A stretch of 64,000 bases of DNA from Streptococcus dysgalactiae subsp. dysgalactiae (GCF_900459225.1 NZ_UHFH01000003.1:402501-466500); one strand, 5' to 3'. Positions 47,901-56,871 are shown, counted from the first letter of the stretch. A program made the numbers and translations. Notes: generated by a model from the letters alone, not told the origin.

Positions 47901-49920
47901 ATCTTCAACAGGTGCTGATTTACCGGATGGTCATTACCATTATGTGGTATCTTATTACCCAGACGTAGTTGGTGCCAAGCGTCAGGAAATGACGTTTGAG
48001 TTAATTTTAGATCGTCAAAAACCTCTTTTAAATCAGGCAACATTTGATCCGAGGACCAATCAATTCAGTCCAACGGCCATAGAAGATCTTGGTCCGTCAG
48101 GTGTTCTAAGAGATAGTGTCTTTTACCTGGAAACTAAAGATAACAAACCTTACACCATTAGCATTAATAATGGTTACAAATATGTTTCTGTAGCAGACAA
48201 TAAACAATTTGTGGCTCGTCAAGCAGATGGTAGTTTCATCTTGCCGCTTGATAAGGCAGAGCTAGGTAACTTTTATTATATGGTGGAAGACTTTGCAGGT
48301 AACATTGCCATTGCTAAATTAGGGGATCATTTGCCAAAAACTATCGGCAATGACTTGGTGCCTCTGACACTGACAGATGGCAATTATCAGAAAAAAGTTG
48401 GTTACGAGGATAATCTTGACATGGTAGCAACTGATACCGGATTGGTTACCAACCAAGCTCAGCTAGCCGTCAGCCACCGCAATCGTCCTCACAGTCAATT
48501 GGTGACATTAAATCAAGACTTCTTTATTTCACCAAATGACGATGGTAATAAAGACTTTGTAGCTTTCAAAGGATTGCCAAACAAGACCTATAATAACTTA
48601 CAGGTCACGGTTTTTGCTGCAGAAGATCAACAACGTTTAACGCCTATTTGGTTCAGTCAACCAGGTGGAGACCTATCAGATATTGAAAGTACTGCTTGGC
48701 GTGGAATCACTGCTGGAGGTGAGAAAATTCTATCAGGCAGTTACCAATACGTTATCACCTATCATGATGACAATAATCATGCGCAGGAGGAGATCTTCAA
48801 AGTATCAGTGAATCATAACAAACCAATCCTGACGCAAGGGAGTTTCTGTAAGGATGATGATGTTGAATTCTTCACTCCAGGGCAGCCACAGGCGATTAGT
48901 AGCACAGGAATCGCTCGTGTCGAGGTGTTCTATCTCACTAAGAAAAATGGTCGACCATTTGATGTGACCGAGTCTCAACATTCTGTTACTGTTAGTGATA
49001 ACAAGGTTCAGATTCCTCAAAATGAAGATGGTTCTTATACCATTTCAACAGTAGAGGGCGTATCTCTAGGAGATTATTATTACCTTGTGGAAGATAAGTC
49101 TGGTAATATTGCTTTTACGACGCTGCAGAATCTAAGAGCGGTTGGTCAAGGAAAAGGGGTCTTAAGTTTAGCGCTAGATGTAAATGCTCTAGAAGGAAAA
49201 TACCCGATTAGTTTTACCTACCTTGTCCGTGATGCAGCCGGTAAACCGATTGAGACTTTGGATTATTTCAACCACTCAGCTAACAGCCTGATATTACCAT
49301 TTGGACAATATACGGTTGAACTGTTGACTTATGACACTAATCTTGTTGAGCTGCAATCTGACAAGGTAGTTAGCTTTACCTTAACGGAAGATAACCCTTT
49401 CCAACACATTGCCTTTGCAATGGCCAAAATGGATTCTTCTCAAGTGACGGTTCATTTTGATCGCTTGTTACCAGAAGGCAGTCAGGTTAGTCTTAAAACG
49501 CCTCAAGGCCATTTGATTCCTCTCAACCAATCTCTATATGTTCCAAAGGCTTATGGAAAAACAGTTAGAGATGGCAGTTACCAACTTGTGGTAACCCTGC
49601 CAAAAGGTTATCGTATTGAGGGAGAGACATGGGTGCAGGTTAAACAAAATGAAGTTTATGAGTTAGTCTTACGCCTAGTGAAGGATGCAAGTGAGCAGTT
49701 GCTTGTCTCAGATAATCATCAACAGGGGCTTACCTCAGTTGAGACGAACACAGAGAGTTCTGCGGTACCGACGATGGTAAGCTCTTCACAAAATCAGAAA
49801 AAGTCAGAAGCGGTAGTTCAATTACCAACAACAGGTGATAAGGCACTGGTGAAATGGAGTATACTTGGCTTCTTACTGATTATCTTAGCCGCTCTGTCTA
49901 GCCGTAAAAAGATAGATTAA
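44977..49920 (+). CDS. cepA: Cell-envelope subtilisin-like protease (SpyCEP/ScpC/PrtS type)
   Basis: A 1647-residue surface S8 protease; SpyCEP of S. pyogenes cleaves IL-8 and other CXC chemokines. GTG start after AGGAGGA (44964-44970). Signal peptide (1-34) with a KHKLGTVSVLIGSLLF YSIRK-like motif; catalytic D147 (AIIDTGID), H274 (SHGMHVTG), oxyanion N376, S612 (GTSMAAP); PA insert about 445-565; Fn3-like stalk domains; LPTTG at 1616-1620, membrane helix and basic tail for sortase. SpyCEP self-cleaves between Gln and Ser of a YRPQS site; here the region reads YLPQA (Q239-A240). Cys271 lies three residues before H274. Same length as SpyCEP but clearly diverged. The symbol is a family label. 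Confidence 0.92.
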   Translation: MEKKQCFSLRKHKLGTVSVLIGSLLFLATSSVSAEEVTTSSLTDNVGVTQLPAQEHQAKESPVLAVPITKDSDMAGEVGVEVGKGAQPPIESATQEDNRTNKGGEATDTQQTSELPPVNRDVHDWVKTKGAWDRGFKGQGKVIAIIDTGIDANHQAMRLTDVSAAKVTSKEAMEERKKAAGIQYGVWLTDKVIFAHNYVENNDKVKEVKFDLFGEEDLEGLDIKVDVQKVKSSKYYLPQAVESPKETVIKIEDIQGSLEIDWPEIDDDTKCESHGMHVTGIAAGNGIEAAATGERFLGIAPEAQVMFMRVFANDVMGTGDSLFIKAIEDAVALGADVINLSLGSANGSQLSGNRALMEAIEKAKQAGVSVVVAAGNERVFGSDHDDPFVTNPDYGLVGSPSTGRTPTSVAAINNKWVIERLMTVEGLQDRADLNNGKAIYAESVDFKDIKNSLGYDLSYPFVYIEQLTEAGYTAKDVKDKIVLIERNPEKTYDDMIAQAKAHGAIGVVMFNNVPGQANRLVRLSSAGMVLPLAFISHEFGKAMSTLNGNGTGNLMFDSSLSKAPSQKGNEMNHFSNWGLTSDGYLKPDVTAPGGDIYSTYNDNHYGSQTGTSMAAPQIAGASLLIKQYLEQIKPDLPKDQVADLVKNIMMSNAQVHVNPATNVTTSPRQQGAGLLNLEAAVSSGLYLTGKNNYGSISLGNVTDSFSFEVTVHNLSQEAKSLRYETELLTDKVNPEEGRFTLTSRLLKTYPGEVIEVPANGQKTITITLDASAFTEELSQQMPNGYYLEGFVRFVDSNNQQNNQVTIPFVGFKGKFENLAVVEESIYQLKAKGEKGFYFDESGPKDDIYVGKHFTGLVTLGTDTNVSIATISDNGLHTLGTFRNQDGKFILGRNNQGQPVLAISPNGDNHQDFAAFTAVFLRKYQGLRVSVYQASDKEHQSPLWVSLKSFKGDKNFNSDIRFAKSTTLLETEFSGKSSTGADLPDGHYHYVVSYYPDVVGAKRQEMTFELILDRQKPLLNQATFDPRTNQFSPTAIEDLGPSGVLRDSVFYLETKDNKPYTISINNGYKYVSVADNKQFVARQADGSFILPLDKAELGNFYYMVEDFAGNIAIAKLGDHLPKTIGNDLVPLTLTDGNYQKKVGYEDNLDMVATDTGLVTNQAQLAVSHRNRPHSQLVTLNQDFFISPNDDGNKDFVAFKGLPNKTYNNLQVTVFAAEDQQRLTPIWFSQPGGDLSDIESTAWRGITAGGEKILSGSYQYVITYHDDNNHAQEEIFKVSVNHNKPILTQGSFCKDDDVEFFTPGQPQAISSTGIARVEVFYLTKKNGRPFDVTESQHSVTVSDNKVQIPQNEDGSYTISTVEGVSLGDYYYLVEDKSGNIAFTTLQNLRAVGQGKGVLSLALDVNALEGKYPISFTYLVRDAAGKPIETLDYFNHSANSLILPFGQYTVELLTYDTNLVELQSDKVVSFTLTEDNPFQHIAFAMAKMDSSQVTVHFDRLLPEGSQVSLKTPQGHLIPLNQSLYVPKAYGKTVRDGSYQLVVTLPKGYRIEGETWVQVKQNEVYELVLRLVKDASEQLLVSDNHQQGLTSVETNTESSAVPTMVSSSQNQKKSEAVVQLPTTGDKALVKWSILGFLLIILAALSSRKKID

Positions 49921-50000
49921 CATTTTCTGAAGGTTTAAAACTAAAAAACCAGTACTTTTGTTTAAATTGAAGGCAAGTATCTAACAGACGAAGAAAAGTT

Positions 50001-50040
50001 GAAGAGGGAGTGGTAAAAAGCCATTCCTTCTTTGATTTTT
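50001..50040 (+). terminator. Terminator after the CEP gene
   Basis: AAGAGGGAGTGG pairs with CCATTCCTTCTT around TAAAAAG, followed by TGATTTTT. Confidence 0.75.
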
Positions 50041-50132
50041 AAGGTTTCTTAACATTTTTTAAGGTGAAATATGATAAAATACAATAAAGAAAAGCTTTTA
50101 GATTAAGGGTTTTATTTGGTTAGGAGATTATT

Positions 50133-51803
50133 ATGATGAAAAAAAGGCTATCGCTGATATTATTTGGGCTAGACTTTCTCTTGCTAGCAGCATGTTACTG
50201 GATTTACTTGCCAGCTTTAAATATATGGAGTTTAGCTTTCTGGTCTTTTGTGATTTTTGGTCTGATTTTATTATTAATTACTTTGGTTATCCTATCAGCC
50301 TTTGACATAACAAAGACGGTAACCCGTTCCTTTAAACAAAGGCTTGGTCGTAAAGATGTCACGGGCAGTTTTTCCAAGCATTCCTTAACGGGTTCGGTGA
50401 AGTGGCTGACCTTAGTCATTGTAACGCTTGTAGGGCTTCTCTCATTGATTACAGTGTTTAACACAAAACTCTTTCGTGCCAAGTCTTATGCCCAGGTTAT
50501 TGAGGTTAAAAACGCCGACTTCAACAAGGATTTTCCAGAAACGGATTTATCAGCGCTAGCTTTATTGGACCGTGATTCTGCCGAAAAAATTGGCGATACT
50601 TATTTAGGAACCATTGATAAAGTTTCTCAGTTTGGTATTTCAGACGAATACCGTCAGATCACTATCGGTAAGCGCCCTTACCGCGTCTCACCTCTGGAAT
50701 ACAAGTCTTTTTGGAAATGGGTGACCAACCGTCAAGAGGGAATTGATTACTATGTCAAGGTTAATCAGACTACAGGTAAAGCAGAGCTAGTCAAATTAAA
50801 CAAGGCCATGAAGTATTCTCGTTCAGAATATCTCTTGCGTGACACCATGAGGCATTTGCGTTTCCAATACCCAATGACCATTTTTGCTGATCCATCTTTT
50901 GAGGTAGACGATAACGGCAATCCTTATTATGTCGCAACAACTTATGCACCAAAATTTGGCTTATCCTCACAAGACCCAACAGGAGTCATCTTATTGGATG
51001 CTGTTAGTGGGAAGTCTAAATACTATCACTTGAAATCAGTACCTAGATGGGTAGACCGTGTTTACTCTTCTGACAATGTGTTAGAAAGGGTCAATGATTA
51101 TTACACCTATCAAAATGGCTACTGGAATACCGTCTTTAGTCAAACAGGCGTCAAACAAACGACTGATAGTTACAATTACATAACCATTGGTTCTGACATT
51201 TACCTCTACACAGGTATTACATCCGCAACGGCCGATTCGTCAAATCTTGGCTTTATCTTGGTTAATATGCGGACAAGAGAAATTGCCAATTACAAGTTGG
51301 CTTCGGCCACTGAACGCTCTGCCATGAAATCTGCAGAAGGAGAAGTGCAAGAGAAAAACTATTCGGCAACTGCACCGACGCTTGTTAAACTGAACGACAA
51401 AGCCTATTATTTGATTTCATTAAAAGACGAGGCAGGTCTCGTTAAGTCCTATGCCCTTGTAGATGCTGAAGATTACCAGCAAGTTACCGTCAATAATGAC
51501 ATTCAGACCCTCATCGCTCAGTTTACGGATCGTGATACTAGCTCCTTGTCCTCAGCCACTGTCTCTAAGAAAAAAGCTAAGATGGTTTCGGGACAGGTTG
51601 AACAATTAGCCAGCCAAATCATTTCAGGAACAACCGTTTATTACCTTGCTTCTGATGGCAGTGTGTATAAAGTCAAAGCAAGTAGTGAGACGACAGATCT
51701 TTTGCCCTTCTTAAAAGTTGGCGATTACTTCGAAGCAGAATTGATAGATGATCATTTTCTTAAAGGATTTACCATAGTGGAACCAAATGAACACCAACCA
51801 TAG
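50133..51803 (+). CDS. Conserved membrane protein of unknown function
   Basis: A 556-residue protein with three hydrophobic segments in the first 115 residues (about 7-28, 33-58, 90-112) and a long region, probably outside the cell, rich in Tyr, Ser and Asp (RPYRVSPLEYKSFWKWVTNRQEGIDYY). No catalytic motif or anchor is recognised. It also follows SpyCEP in S. pyogenes as I remember. A TTTAAGG-rich segment precedes a weak -10. Its own terminator downstream has been hit by an insertion sequence. Confidence 0.75.
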   Translation: MMKKRLSLILFGLDFLLLAACYWIYLPALNIWSLAFWSFVIFGLILLLITLVILSAFDITKTVTRSFKQRLGRKDVTGSFSKHSLTGSVKWLTLVIVTLVGLLSLITVFNTKLFRAKSYAQVIEVKNADFNKDFPETDLSALALLDRDSAEKIGDTYLGTIDKVSQFGISDEYRQITIGKRPYRVSPLEYKSFWKWVTNRQEGIDYYVKVNQTTGKAELVKLNKAMKYSRSEYLLRDTMRHLRFQYPMTIFADPSFEVDDNGNPYYVATTYAPKFGLSSQDPTGVILLDAVSGKSKYYHLKSVPRWVDRVYSSDNVLERVNDYYTYQNGYWNTVFSQTGVKQTTDSYNYITIGSDIYLYTGITSATADSSNLGFILVNMRTREIANYKLASATERSAMKSAEGEVQEKNYSATAPTLVKLNDKAYYLISLKDEAGLVKSYALVDAEDYQQVTVNNDIQTLIAQFTDRDTSSLSSATVSKKKAKMVSGQVEQLASQIISGTTVYYLASDGSVYKVKASSETTDLLPFLKVGDYFEAELIDDHFLKGFTIVEPNEHQP

Positions 51804-51835
51804 GAGAGACAATCAAAAAAGCAGATGATTGAACT

Positions 51836-51874
51836 GCACCCCAAAAGTTAGACAACAAATCTAACTTTTAGGGG
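51836..51874 (+). terminator. Terminator hairpin interrupted by an insertion sequence
   Basis: CACCCCAAAAGTTAGA (51837-51852) pairs with TCTAACTTTT-A-GGGG (51861-51874), and GGGGTG plus the T6 tail is found on the far side of the IS at 53116-53127. The IS begins with TG, so the stem can still close, but the U-tract is now 1.2 kb away. Confidence 0.7.
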
Positions 51875-51930
51875 TGGACTTGGTATAATAAAGTAGACAC
51901 AAAATTAAGTGGAAACGAGGAAAAGTCATT

Positions 51931-52224
51931 ATGCCAAGAAAAACCTTTGATAAAGCCTTCAAACTCTCTGCTGTCAAACTCATCCTTGAGGAAGAGCAGT
52001 CTGTAAAAATGGTTAGTTCAACTTTAGAAATTCATCCCAATAGTCTTTATCGATGGGTTCAAGAATATGAAAAATATGGAGAAAGTGCGTTCCCAGGATA
52101 CGGGAGCGCACTTCATCATGCTCAATTTGAGATAAAAAAACTTGAAAAAGAGAATAAACTGCTACAGAAGGAATTAGCTCTTCTAAAAAAGTTCCAGGTC
52201 TTCTTGAAGCCAAACCGGAAATAA
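51931..52224 (+). CDS. IS3-family transposase OrfA
   Basis: A 97-residue helix-turn-helix protein (MPRKTFDKAFKLSAVKLIL, HPNSLYRWVQEYEKYG) ending in a leucine-zipper-like coil (FEIKKLEKENKLLQKELALL). It contains the slippery heptamer A-AAA-AAG at 52185-52191 that lets ribosomes shift -1 into OrfB to make the full transposase. Confidence 0.9.
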   Translation: MPRKTFDKAFKLSAVKLILEEEQSVKMVSSTLEIHPNSLYRWVQEYEKYGESAFPGYGSALHHAQFEIKKLEKENKLLQKELALLKKFQVFLKPNRK

Positions 52225-53080
52225 AATTTCGGTTTCTGAAGGAAAATAGTGTTAGCTTGACTATTCATCACGCCTATCAAACTCTTCAAGTTTCCCGTTC
52301 AGGTTTCTATGCTTATTTAAAACGTCGTCCATCTTCAAGGCATGTTGAGAATGAAGCTTTGAAGGAAATGATTAAAGCCATTTTCTATGAACATAAAGAG
52401 CGTTACGGAAGTGTACGAATTACCCAAGAACTTTGTAGACGTGGCATGCATGTCAATCATAAACGTGTTGGTAGACTCCTTCATCAGTTAGGTCTCTATG
52501 CTAAAGGAAGTCATATAACTATAAATACTATAACCGTCGATGTTCTTCATTAACTCGTCCCAATCTTGTTAATCAATGTTTCCAAGCGACTGGTAAGAAT
52601 AAATTATGGCTAGGAGACTTAACCTATATCCCTACACAAGAAAGAATACTTTATTTATCTGTCTTTATAGACGTTTATAGTAGAAAGATTGTTGGTTGGG
52701 CAATTGGCCGACGTAAGCAAGACAAGTTGGTAACAGAGGCTTTCAATCAAGCTTATGATAGAGAAAAGCCTAAAGAAGGGGTAATCGTCCATACAGATCA
52801 GGGGTCTCAATATACCGGGGCACGATTTCAGGCCCTACTTAGACGGAAAAAATGTAAGTCCAGTATGAGTCGAAAAGGTAATCCATACGATAATGCACTC
52901 ATGGAAGCCTTTTATAGAACATTAAAAAGAGAGCTTGTCAATAATGCTCATTTCGCAACTATTGAGCAAGCTCAGCTTGAGATTTTTAAATATATTGAGA
53001 CTTACTATAACCCTAAACGTCTGCATTCAGCTTTAGGGTATCTCTCACCTGTAGAATTTGAAAAAATAGTTACTAATTAG
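52185..53080 (+). pseudogene. IS3-family transposase OrfB, frameshifted
   Basis: The -1 frame is open from the slippery site (KPEIKFRFLKENSV) through HTH_21 and into the rve integrase core, but a one-base deletion after 52512 (GTC-ATAT against GTCGATAT in copy 2) ends it at 52553. The rest of the DDE domain (HTDQGSQYTG, NALMEAFYRTLKRE) continues in another frame to 53080. This copy cannot make full-length transposase but could be moved by the enzyme of copy 2. Confidence 0.9.
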
Positions 53081-53145
53081 CTTAACTTTAGGTCTATTTT
53101 TTCTTGACAAGTCCAGGGGTGTTTTTTATGTCAGAATAGGGAAGT

Positions 53146-53232
53146 AAAGGTGATGAGGAAGTAGTCGATAAGCTTGATTTAACAAGCTTTATGTGCTATA
53201 CTAAGCTTATCATTTGGAGGGTCATCACCTTT
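53146..53232 (+). promoter_or_regulatory. Promoter embedded in nested inverted repeats with three AAGCTT boxes
   Basis: An 11-bp perfect inverted repeat (AAAGGTGATGA 53146-53156, TCATCACCTTT 53222-53232) encloses a 9-bp one (GATAAGCTT 53167-53175, AAGCTTATC 53203-53211). AAGCTT also occurs at 53184-53189. Within lies a promoter, TTGATT (53174-53179) and TATACT (53197-53202), 17-base spacer. The layout looks like an operator array for an unknown regulator. Confidence 0.55.
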
Positions 53233-53325
53233 GTTAAGAATTGAGTACCTAGTGATGTGTTTACCGAGAAAGGTAGTAAACTCTCCTTAAAGCGAGCAAA
53301 ATACTGTTCTTCAGTATTTTTTCTT
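53209..53325 (+). ncRNA. Candidate small RNA or attenuated leader upstream of yoaK
   Basis: Transcription from the promoter at 53174-53202 would start near 53209 and meet a terminator at 53303-53325, where AAATACTG and CAGTATTT pair around TTCTT and a T-run follows. The product of about 115 bases has no convincing ORF. It could be a separate sRNA or a regulated leader of the yoaK gene at 53366. No known riboswitch recognised. Confidence 0.45.
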
Positions 53326-53365
53326 TTGCAATGTGAGGTTAGAAAAGGAGATTAAAAGGGCAATT

Positions 53366-54073
53366 ATGTCGAGAAAGAAACGAAAAAAATATCAAGTTTA
53401 TGAGGGGTTGCGATGTGCCATGATGCTCTGTTTTATCAGTGGCTATGTCAATGCCTTTACCTATATGACCCAAGGCAAACGTTTTGCTGGTGTGCAAACA
53501 GGGAATCTGTTATCTTTTGCTATCCGTTTGTCAGAAAAGCAACTGGAAGAGGCGCTACAATTTTTACTTCCGATGCTCGTTTTTATGCTTGGGCAGTCTT
53601 TTACCTACTTCATGCATCGTTGGGCACAACAAAAAGAATTGCACTGGTACTTGTTATCAAGCTTTATCTTAACAGGGATTGCTTTTGGAACAGCCTTATT
53701 CACGCCTTTTCTCCCTTCCAATTTTACGGTGGCAGCCTTGGCTTTTTTTGCCTCTATTCAAGTGGACACCTTTAGGACTTTACGAGGGGCTAGCTATGCT
53801 AATGTCATGATGACAGGAAATATCAAAAATGCCGCCTATTTATTGACCAAGGGAATTTATGAAAAGAATCAAGAGATTACCCATATTGGCCGCAACACCT
53901 TGATTGTGATTTTAGCCTTTACCTGCGGAGTGGTTTGCTCCACCATCTTGTCCCTAACTTATGATGAATATGCTCTCACACCTATCTTGATTCCGCTGCT
54001 ATATGTCAATTATTTATTGGCTCAGGAATTCTACCATATTCAAACGAAAATCAAACCCATTAAAAGGGCTTAA
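53366..54073 (+). CDS. YoaK family (DUF1275) membrane protein
   Basis: A 235-residue membrane protein with six helices and the DUF1275 pattern CFISGYVNAFTYMTQGKRFAGVQTGNLLSFAIRL and QVDTFRTLRGASYANVMMTGNIKNA. Function unknown. AAGGAG precedes the ATG at 53366; an earlier in-frame start at 53333 precedes that site. It lies behind the candidate sRNA and terminator. Confidence 0.85.
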   Translation: MSRKKRKKYQVYEGLRCAMMLCFISGYVNAFTYMTQGKRFAGVQTGNLLSFAIRLSEKQLEEALQFLLPMLVFMLGQSFTYFMHRWAQQKELHWYLLSSFILTGIAFGTALFTPFLPSNFTVAALAFFASIQVDTFRTLRGASYANVMMTGNIKNAAYLLTKGIYEKNQEITHIGRNTLIVILAFTCGVVCSTILSLTYDEYALTPILIPLLYVNYLLAQEFYHIQTKIKPIKRA

Positions 54074-54337
54074 GCCTAGGTCATATCAATTGATCTAAAG
54101 CCTCTATCTTTGGAGAGATGACAGCTTTTCCTTAGAAAGGTAGGTTTTGCTCGTCTCTAAAATATGATATAATAAACCATTAATGGCTGTTTGTTTTCAG
54201 CTAACCTTTTCTTAACAGGAGACTGATAAAGAAGGTTTCATTTGCCTTGATAAACGGTGTTTCAACAGAAAACCACGAGGTCTGATACGATATATCTCAA
54301 TTCTACTTTCATTTGAGTATGATTTTGAAAGGAAACT
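54074..54337. promoter_or_regulatory. metG leader region
   Basis: A -10 TATAAT lies near 54169-54174, giving a leader of about 160 bases before metG. CTCA/TGAG arms near 54297-54318 could form a hairpin. There is no T-box GGGTGG motif and no SAM riboswitch that I can recognise. Confidence 0.4.
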
Positions 54338-56338
54338 ATGATGAAAAAACCATTTTACATTACGACCCCCATCTATTACCCATCTGGTAAATTACACATC
54401 GGTTCTGCCTACACCACCATTGCCTGTGATGTTTTGGCGCGCTACAAGCGCCTGATGGGACATGAAGTCTTCTATCTTACAGGACTTGATGAACATGGGC
54501 AAAAGATTCAAACCAAGGCAGCAGAAGCAGGCATTAGCTCTCAAACCTATGTTGATAACATGGCAAAGGATGTCAAAGACCTTTGGCAATTGCTAGATAT
54601 TTCTTATGATAAATTTATCCGGACAACTGACGATTACCACGAAGAGGTCGTTGCTGCTGTTTTTGAAAAATTACTGGCGCAAGATGACATTTACCTTGGT
54701 CAATACTCTGGTTGGTATTCTGTCTCTGATGAAGAATTCTTCACTGAAAGCCAACTAGAAGAAGTTTTTAGAGATGAAGACGGTAAGGTTATTGGAGGGA
54801 TTGCTCCTTCGGGTCACCAAGTAGAGTGGGTATCAGAAGAATCTTACTTCCTACGCCTTAGCAAATACGCTGACCGTCTCGTAGCCTTCTTTAAAGAGCA
54901 ACCTGACTTTATCCAACCAGATGGTCGTATGAATGAAATGTTGAAAAACTTTATTGAGCCAGGTCTAGAAGATCTAGCAGTCAGTCGTACTACCTTCACT
55001 TGGGGTGTACCTGTTCCATCAAACCCAAAACATGTGGTTTATGTGTGGATTGATGCCCTCCTAAACTATGCGACAGCCCTTGGTTATGGTCAAATGGACC
55101 ATGCTAACTTTGACAAATTCTGGAATGGAACGGTTTTCCATATGGTTGGAAAAGATATCTTGCGTTTCCACAGTATCTACTGGCCAATCTTGCTGATGAT
55201 GCTTGATCTACCAATGCCAGAACGCTTAATTGCCCATGGTTGGTTTGTTATGAAAGACGGTAAAATGTCTAAATCAAAAGGCAATGTGGTTTACCCAGAA
55301 ATGTTAGTTGAGCGATTTGGACTTGATTCTCTTCGTTATTACCTCATGCGTTCTTTGCCAGTGGGTTCAGATGGTACCTTTACCCCTGAAGATTATGTGG
55401 GACGTATCAACTATGAATTGGCCAACGATCTTGGTAATTTATTGAATCGTACCGTTGCGATGATTAACAAGTATTTTGATGGCACGGTGCCAGCTTATGT
55501 TGACAACGGGACTGCCTTTGATACTGAGTTAAGTCAGTTGATCGATGCTCAGTTGGCCGACTATCATAAGTACATGGAAGCGGTGGATTACCCACGCGCC
55601 TTAGAAGCCATTTGGACTATCATTGCTCGTACCAACAAATACATTGATGAGACAGCTCCTTGGGTGCTAGCTAAAGAAGATGGAGACAAAGCTCAATTGG
55701 CCAGTGTCATGGCACACTTGGCAGCCAGCTTGCGTGTGGTTGCTCATTTGATTCAACCATTTATGATGGAAACATCAACTGCTATCATGGCACAACTTGG
55801 TTTGGAACCTGTTTCTGATTTATCAACACTTACTCTAGCAGCTTTTCCTGCCAACACAAAGGTTATTGCCAAAGGGACACCGATTTTCCCACGTCTTGAC
55901 ATGGAAGCTGAAATCGACTATATCAAAGCTCAAATGGGTGGCAGCTCAGCTATTTTCCAAGAAAAAGAATGGGTACCTGAAGATGTCGAGCTCAAATCTG
56001 AAAAAGACGACATCAAATTTGAAACGTTTGACGCTGTGGAAATCCGTGTGGCAGAAGTTAAGGAAGTATCAAAAGTGGAAGGTTCTGATAAATTGCTTCG
56101 CTTTAGATTAGATGCAGGGGACGGGCAAGACCGTCAAATCTTGTCAGGTATTGCCAAATTCTATCCCAACGAACAAGAATTAGTTGGCAAAAAACTACAA
56201 ATTGTTGCTAACCTTAAACCTCGTAAAATGATGAAAAAATATATCAGTCAAGGGATGATTCTATCAGCAGAGCATGGGAATCAGCTAACGGTTTTAACCG
56301 TTGATCCATCTGTCCCAAATGGAAGTGTGATTGGTTAA
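54338..56338 (+). CDS. metG: Methionyl-tRNA synthetase
   Basis: Class I synthetase of 666 residues. ATP-binding HIGS in [18 protein letters not shown] in [15 protein letters not shown], anticodon-binding helical domain, and a C-terminal tRNA-binding OB domain (about 560-666: [29 protein letters not shown]). Either ATG of the leading pair may be used. Confidence 0.96.
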   Translation: MMKKPFYITTPIYYPSGKLHIGSAYTTIACDVLARYKRLMGHEVFYLTGLDEHGQKIQTKAAEAGISSQTYVDNMAKDVKDLWQLLDISYDKFIRTTDDYHEEVVAAVFEKLLAQDDIYLGQYSGWYSVSDEEFFTESQLEEVFRDEDGKVIGGIAPSGHQVEWVSEESYFLRLSKYADRLVAFFKEQPDFIQPDGRMNEMLKNFIEPGLEDLAVSRTTFTWGVPVPSNPKHVVYVWIDALLNYATALGYGQMDHANFDKFWNGTVFHMVGKDILRFHSIYWPILLMMLDLPMPERLIAHGWFVMKDGKMSKSKGNVVYPEMLVERFGLDSLRYYLMRSLPVGSDGTFTPEDYVGRINYELANDLGNLLNRTVAMINKYFDGTVPAYVDNGTAFDTELSQLIDAQLADYHKYMEAVDYPRALEAIWTIIARTNKYIDETAPWVLAKEDGDKAQLASVMAHLAASLRVVAHLIQPFMMETSTAIMAQLGLEPVSDLSTLTLAAFPANTKVIAKGTPIFPRLDMEAEIDYIKAQMGGSSAIFQEKEWVPEDVELKSEKDDIKFETFDAVEIRVAEVKEVSKVEGSDKLLRFRLDAGDGQDRQILSGIAKFYPNEQELVGKKLQIVANLKPRKMMKKYISQGMILSAEHGNQLTVLTVDPSVPNGSVIG

Positions 56339-56387
56339 ATTCCAGAAGTTGCTAACTGAAACTATTTTAAGCATTCCAAAACATGAA

Positions 56388-56418
56388 AAAGGTCGTGGAC
56401 GATTGTCCCGGCCTTTTT
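56388..56418 (+). terminator. Terminator after metG
   Basis: AAAAAGGTCGTGGAC and GTCCCGGCCTTTTT pair around GATT with minor mismatches. Confidence 0.82.
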
Positions 56419-56564
56419 GTCTTGCATACATACAGACATATAAAAACCTTGGTTTTGTCACTCTAGAATTACCTTTTGTCCCTTAAAAAATGATTCTGTT
56501 CGTTTGTTTGTTATTTTTTACATAAGCTTTACAACTACAGTATGACGGTATTGGAGAAGTTGTG

Positions 56565-56610
56565 CTACTATATATTGTCATAAAAATATTGCAAAGCACT
56601 ATATCTTGTG
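56565..56610 (+). promoter_or_regulatory. Paired NrdR boxes upstream of nrdFIE
   Basis: ACTATATATTGT (56567-56578) and ACTATATCTTGT (56598-56609) match the NrdR box core and are spaced by exactly 31 bp, three helical turns, as usual for this repressor. TTGTCA (56575-56580) could be the -35 with a -10 in the second box, so NrdR would cover the promoter. The leader to nrdF is then about 260 bases with no other recognised element. Confidence 0.85.
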
Positions 56611-56871
56611 GTATCATGGTTTTATAAAAAATTAAGTATGCTTAATTTTTCGAGAAAAAAACGAACAGTGATAGTTGTTCAATAAGACAGTTGATAACAT
56701 TCTAAATAGGAATGATCAAGCACCTAACATTTACCAATAGAAAAGCGCTGCTTAAATGCAAGTCTTTTTGTGCTACTTAAAACTCAGTGACGTTCTTTCT
56801 CTCACCTAGTGACATCTTAGGCTTAATGGCACTAGTTTCTCTTGTGAAAATATAAGCCTTGAAGGAGACGA

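Larger units (their letters stand above)
51875..53115 (+). mobile_element. IS3-family (IS150-type) insertion sequence, copy 1
   Basis: 1241 bp bounded by imperfect inverted repeats: the left end TGGACTTGGTATAATAAAGT and the reverse complement of the right end TGGACTTGTCAAGAAAAAAT, sharing TGGACTTG and a following TAGAC. It is flanked by a 4-bp direct repeat GGGG (51871-51874 and 53116-53119), the target duplication. It encodes OrfA and an OrfB made by -1 frameshifting at AAAAAAG. OrfB is broken by a single-base deletion near 52512. It resembles IS861 of group B streptococcus. Confidence 0.9.

Noticed and set aside
51830..51880. Left IS end at TGAACTGCACCCC (51830)
   Set aside because: The reverse complement of the right end matches TGGACTTG at 51875 far better, and only that boundary gives the GGGG duplication.
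54074..54337. T-box or SAM riboswitch before metG
   Set aside because: The leader is long enough, but no GGGTGG T-box, specifier layout or SAM-box core is visible.
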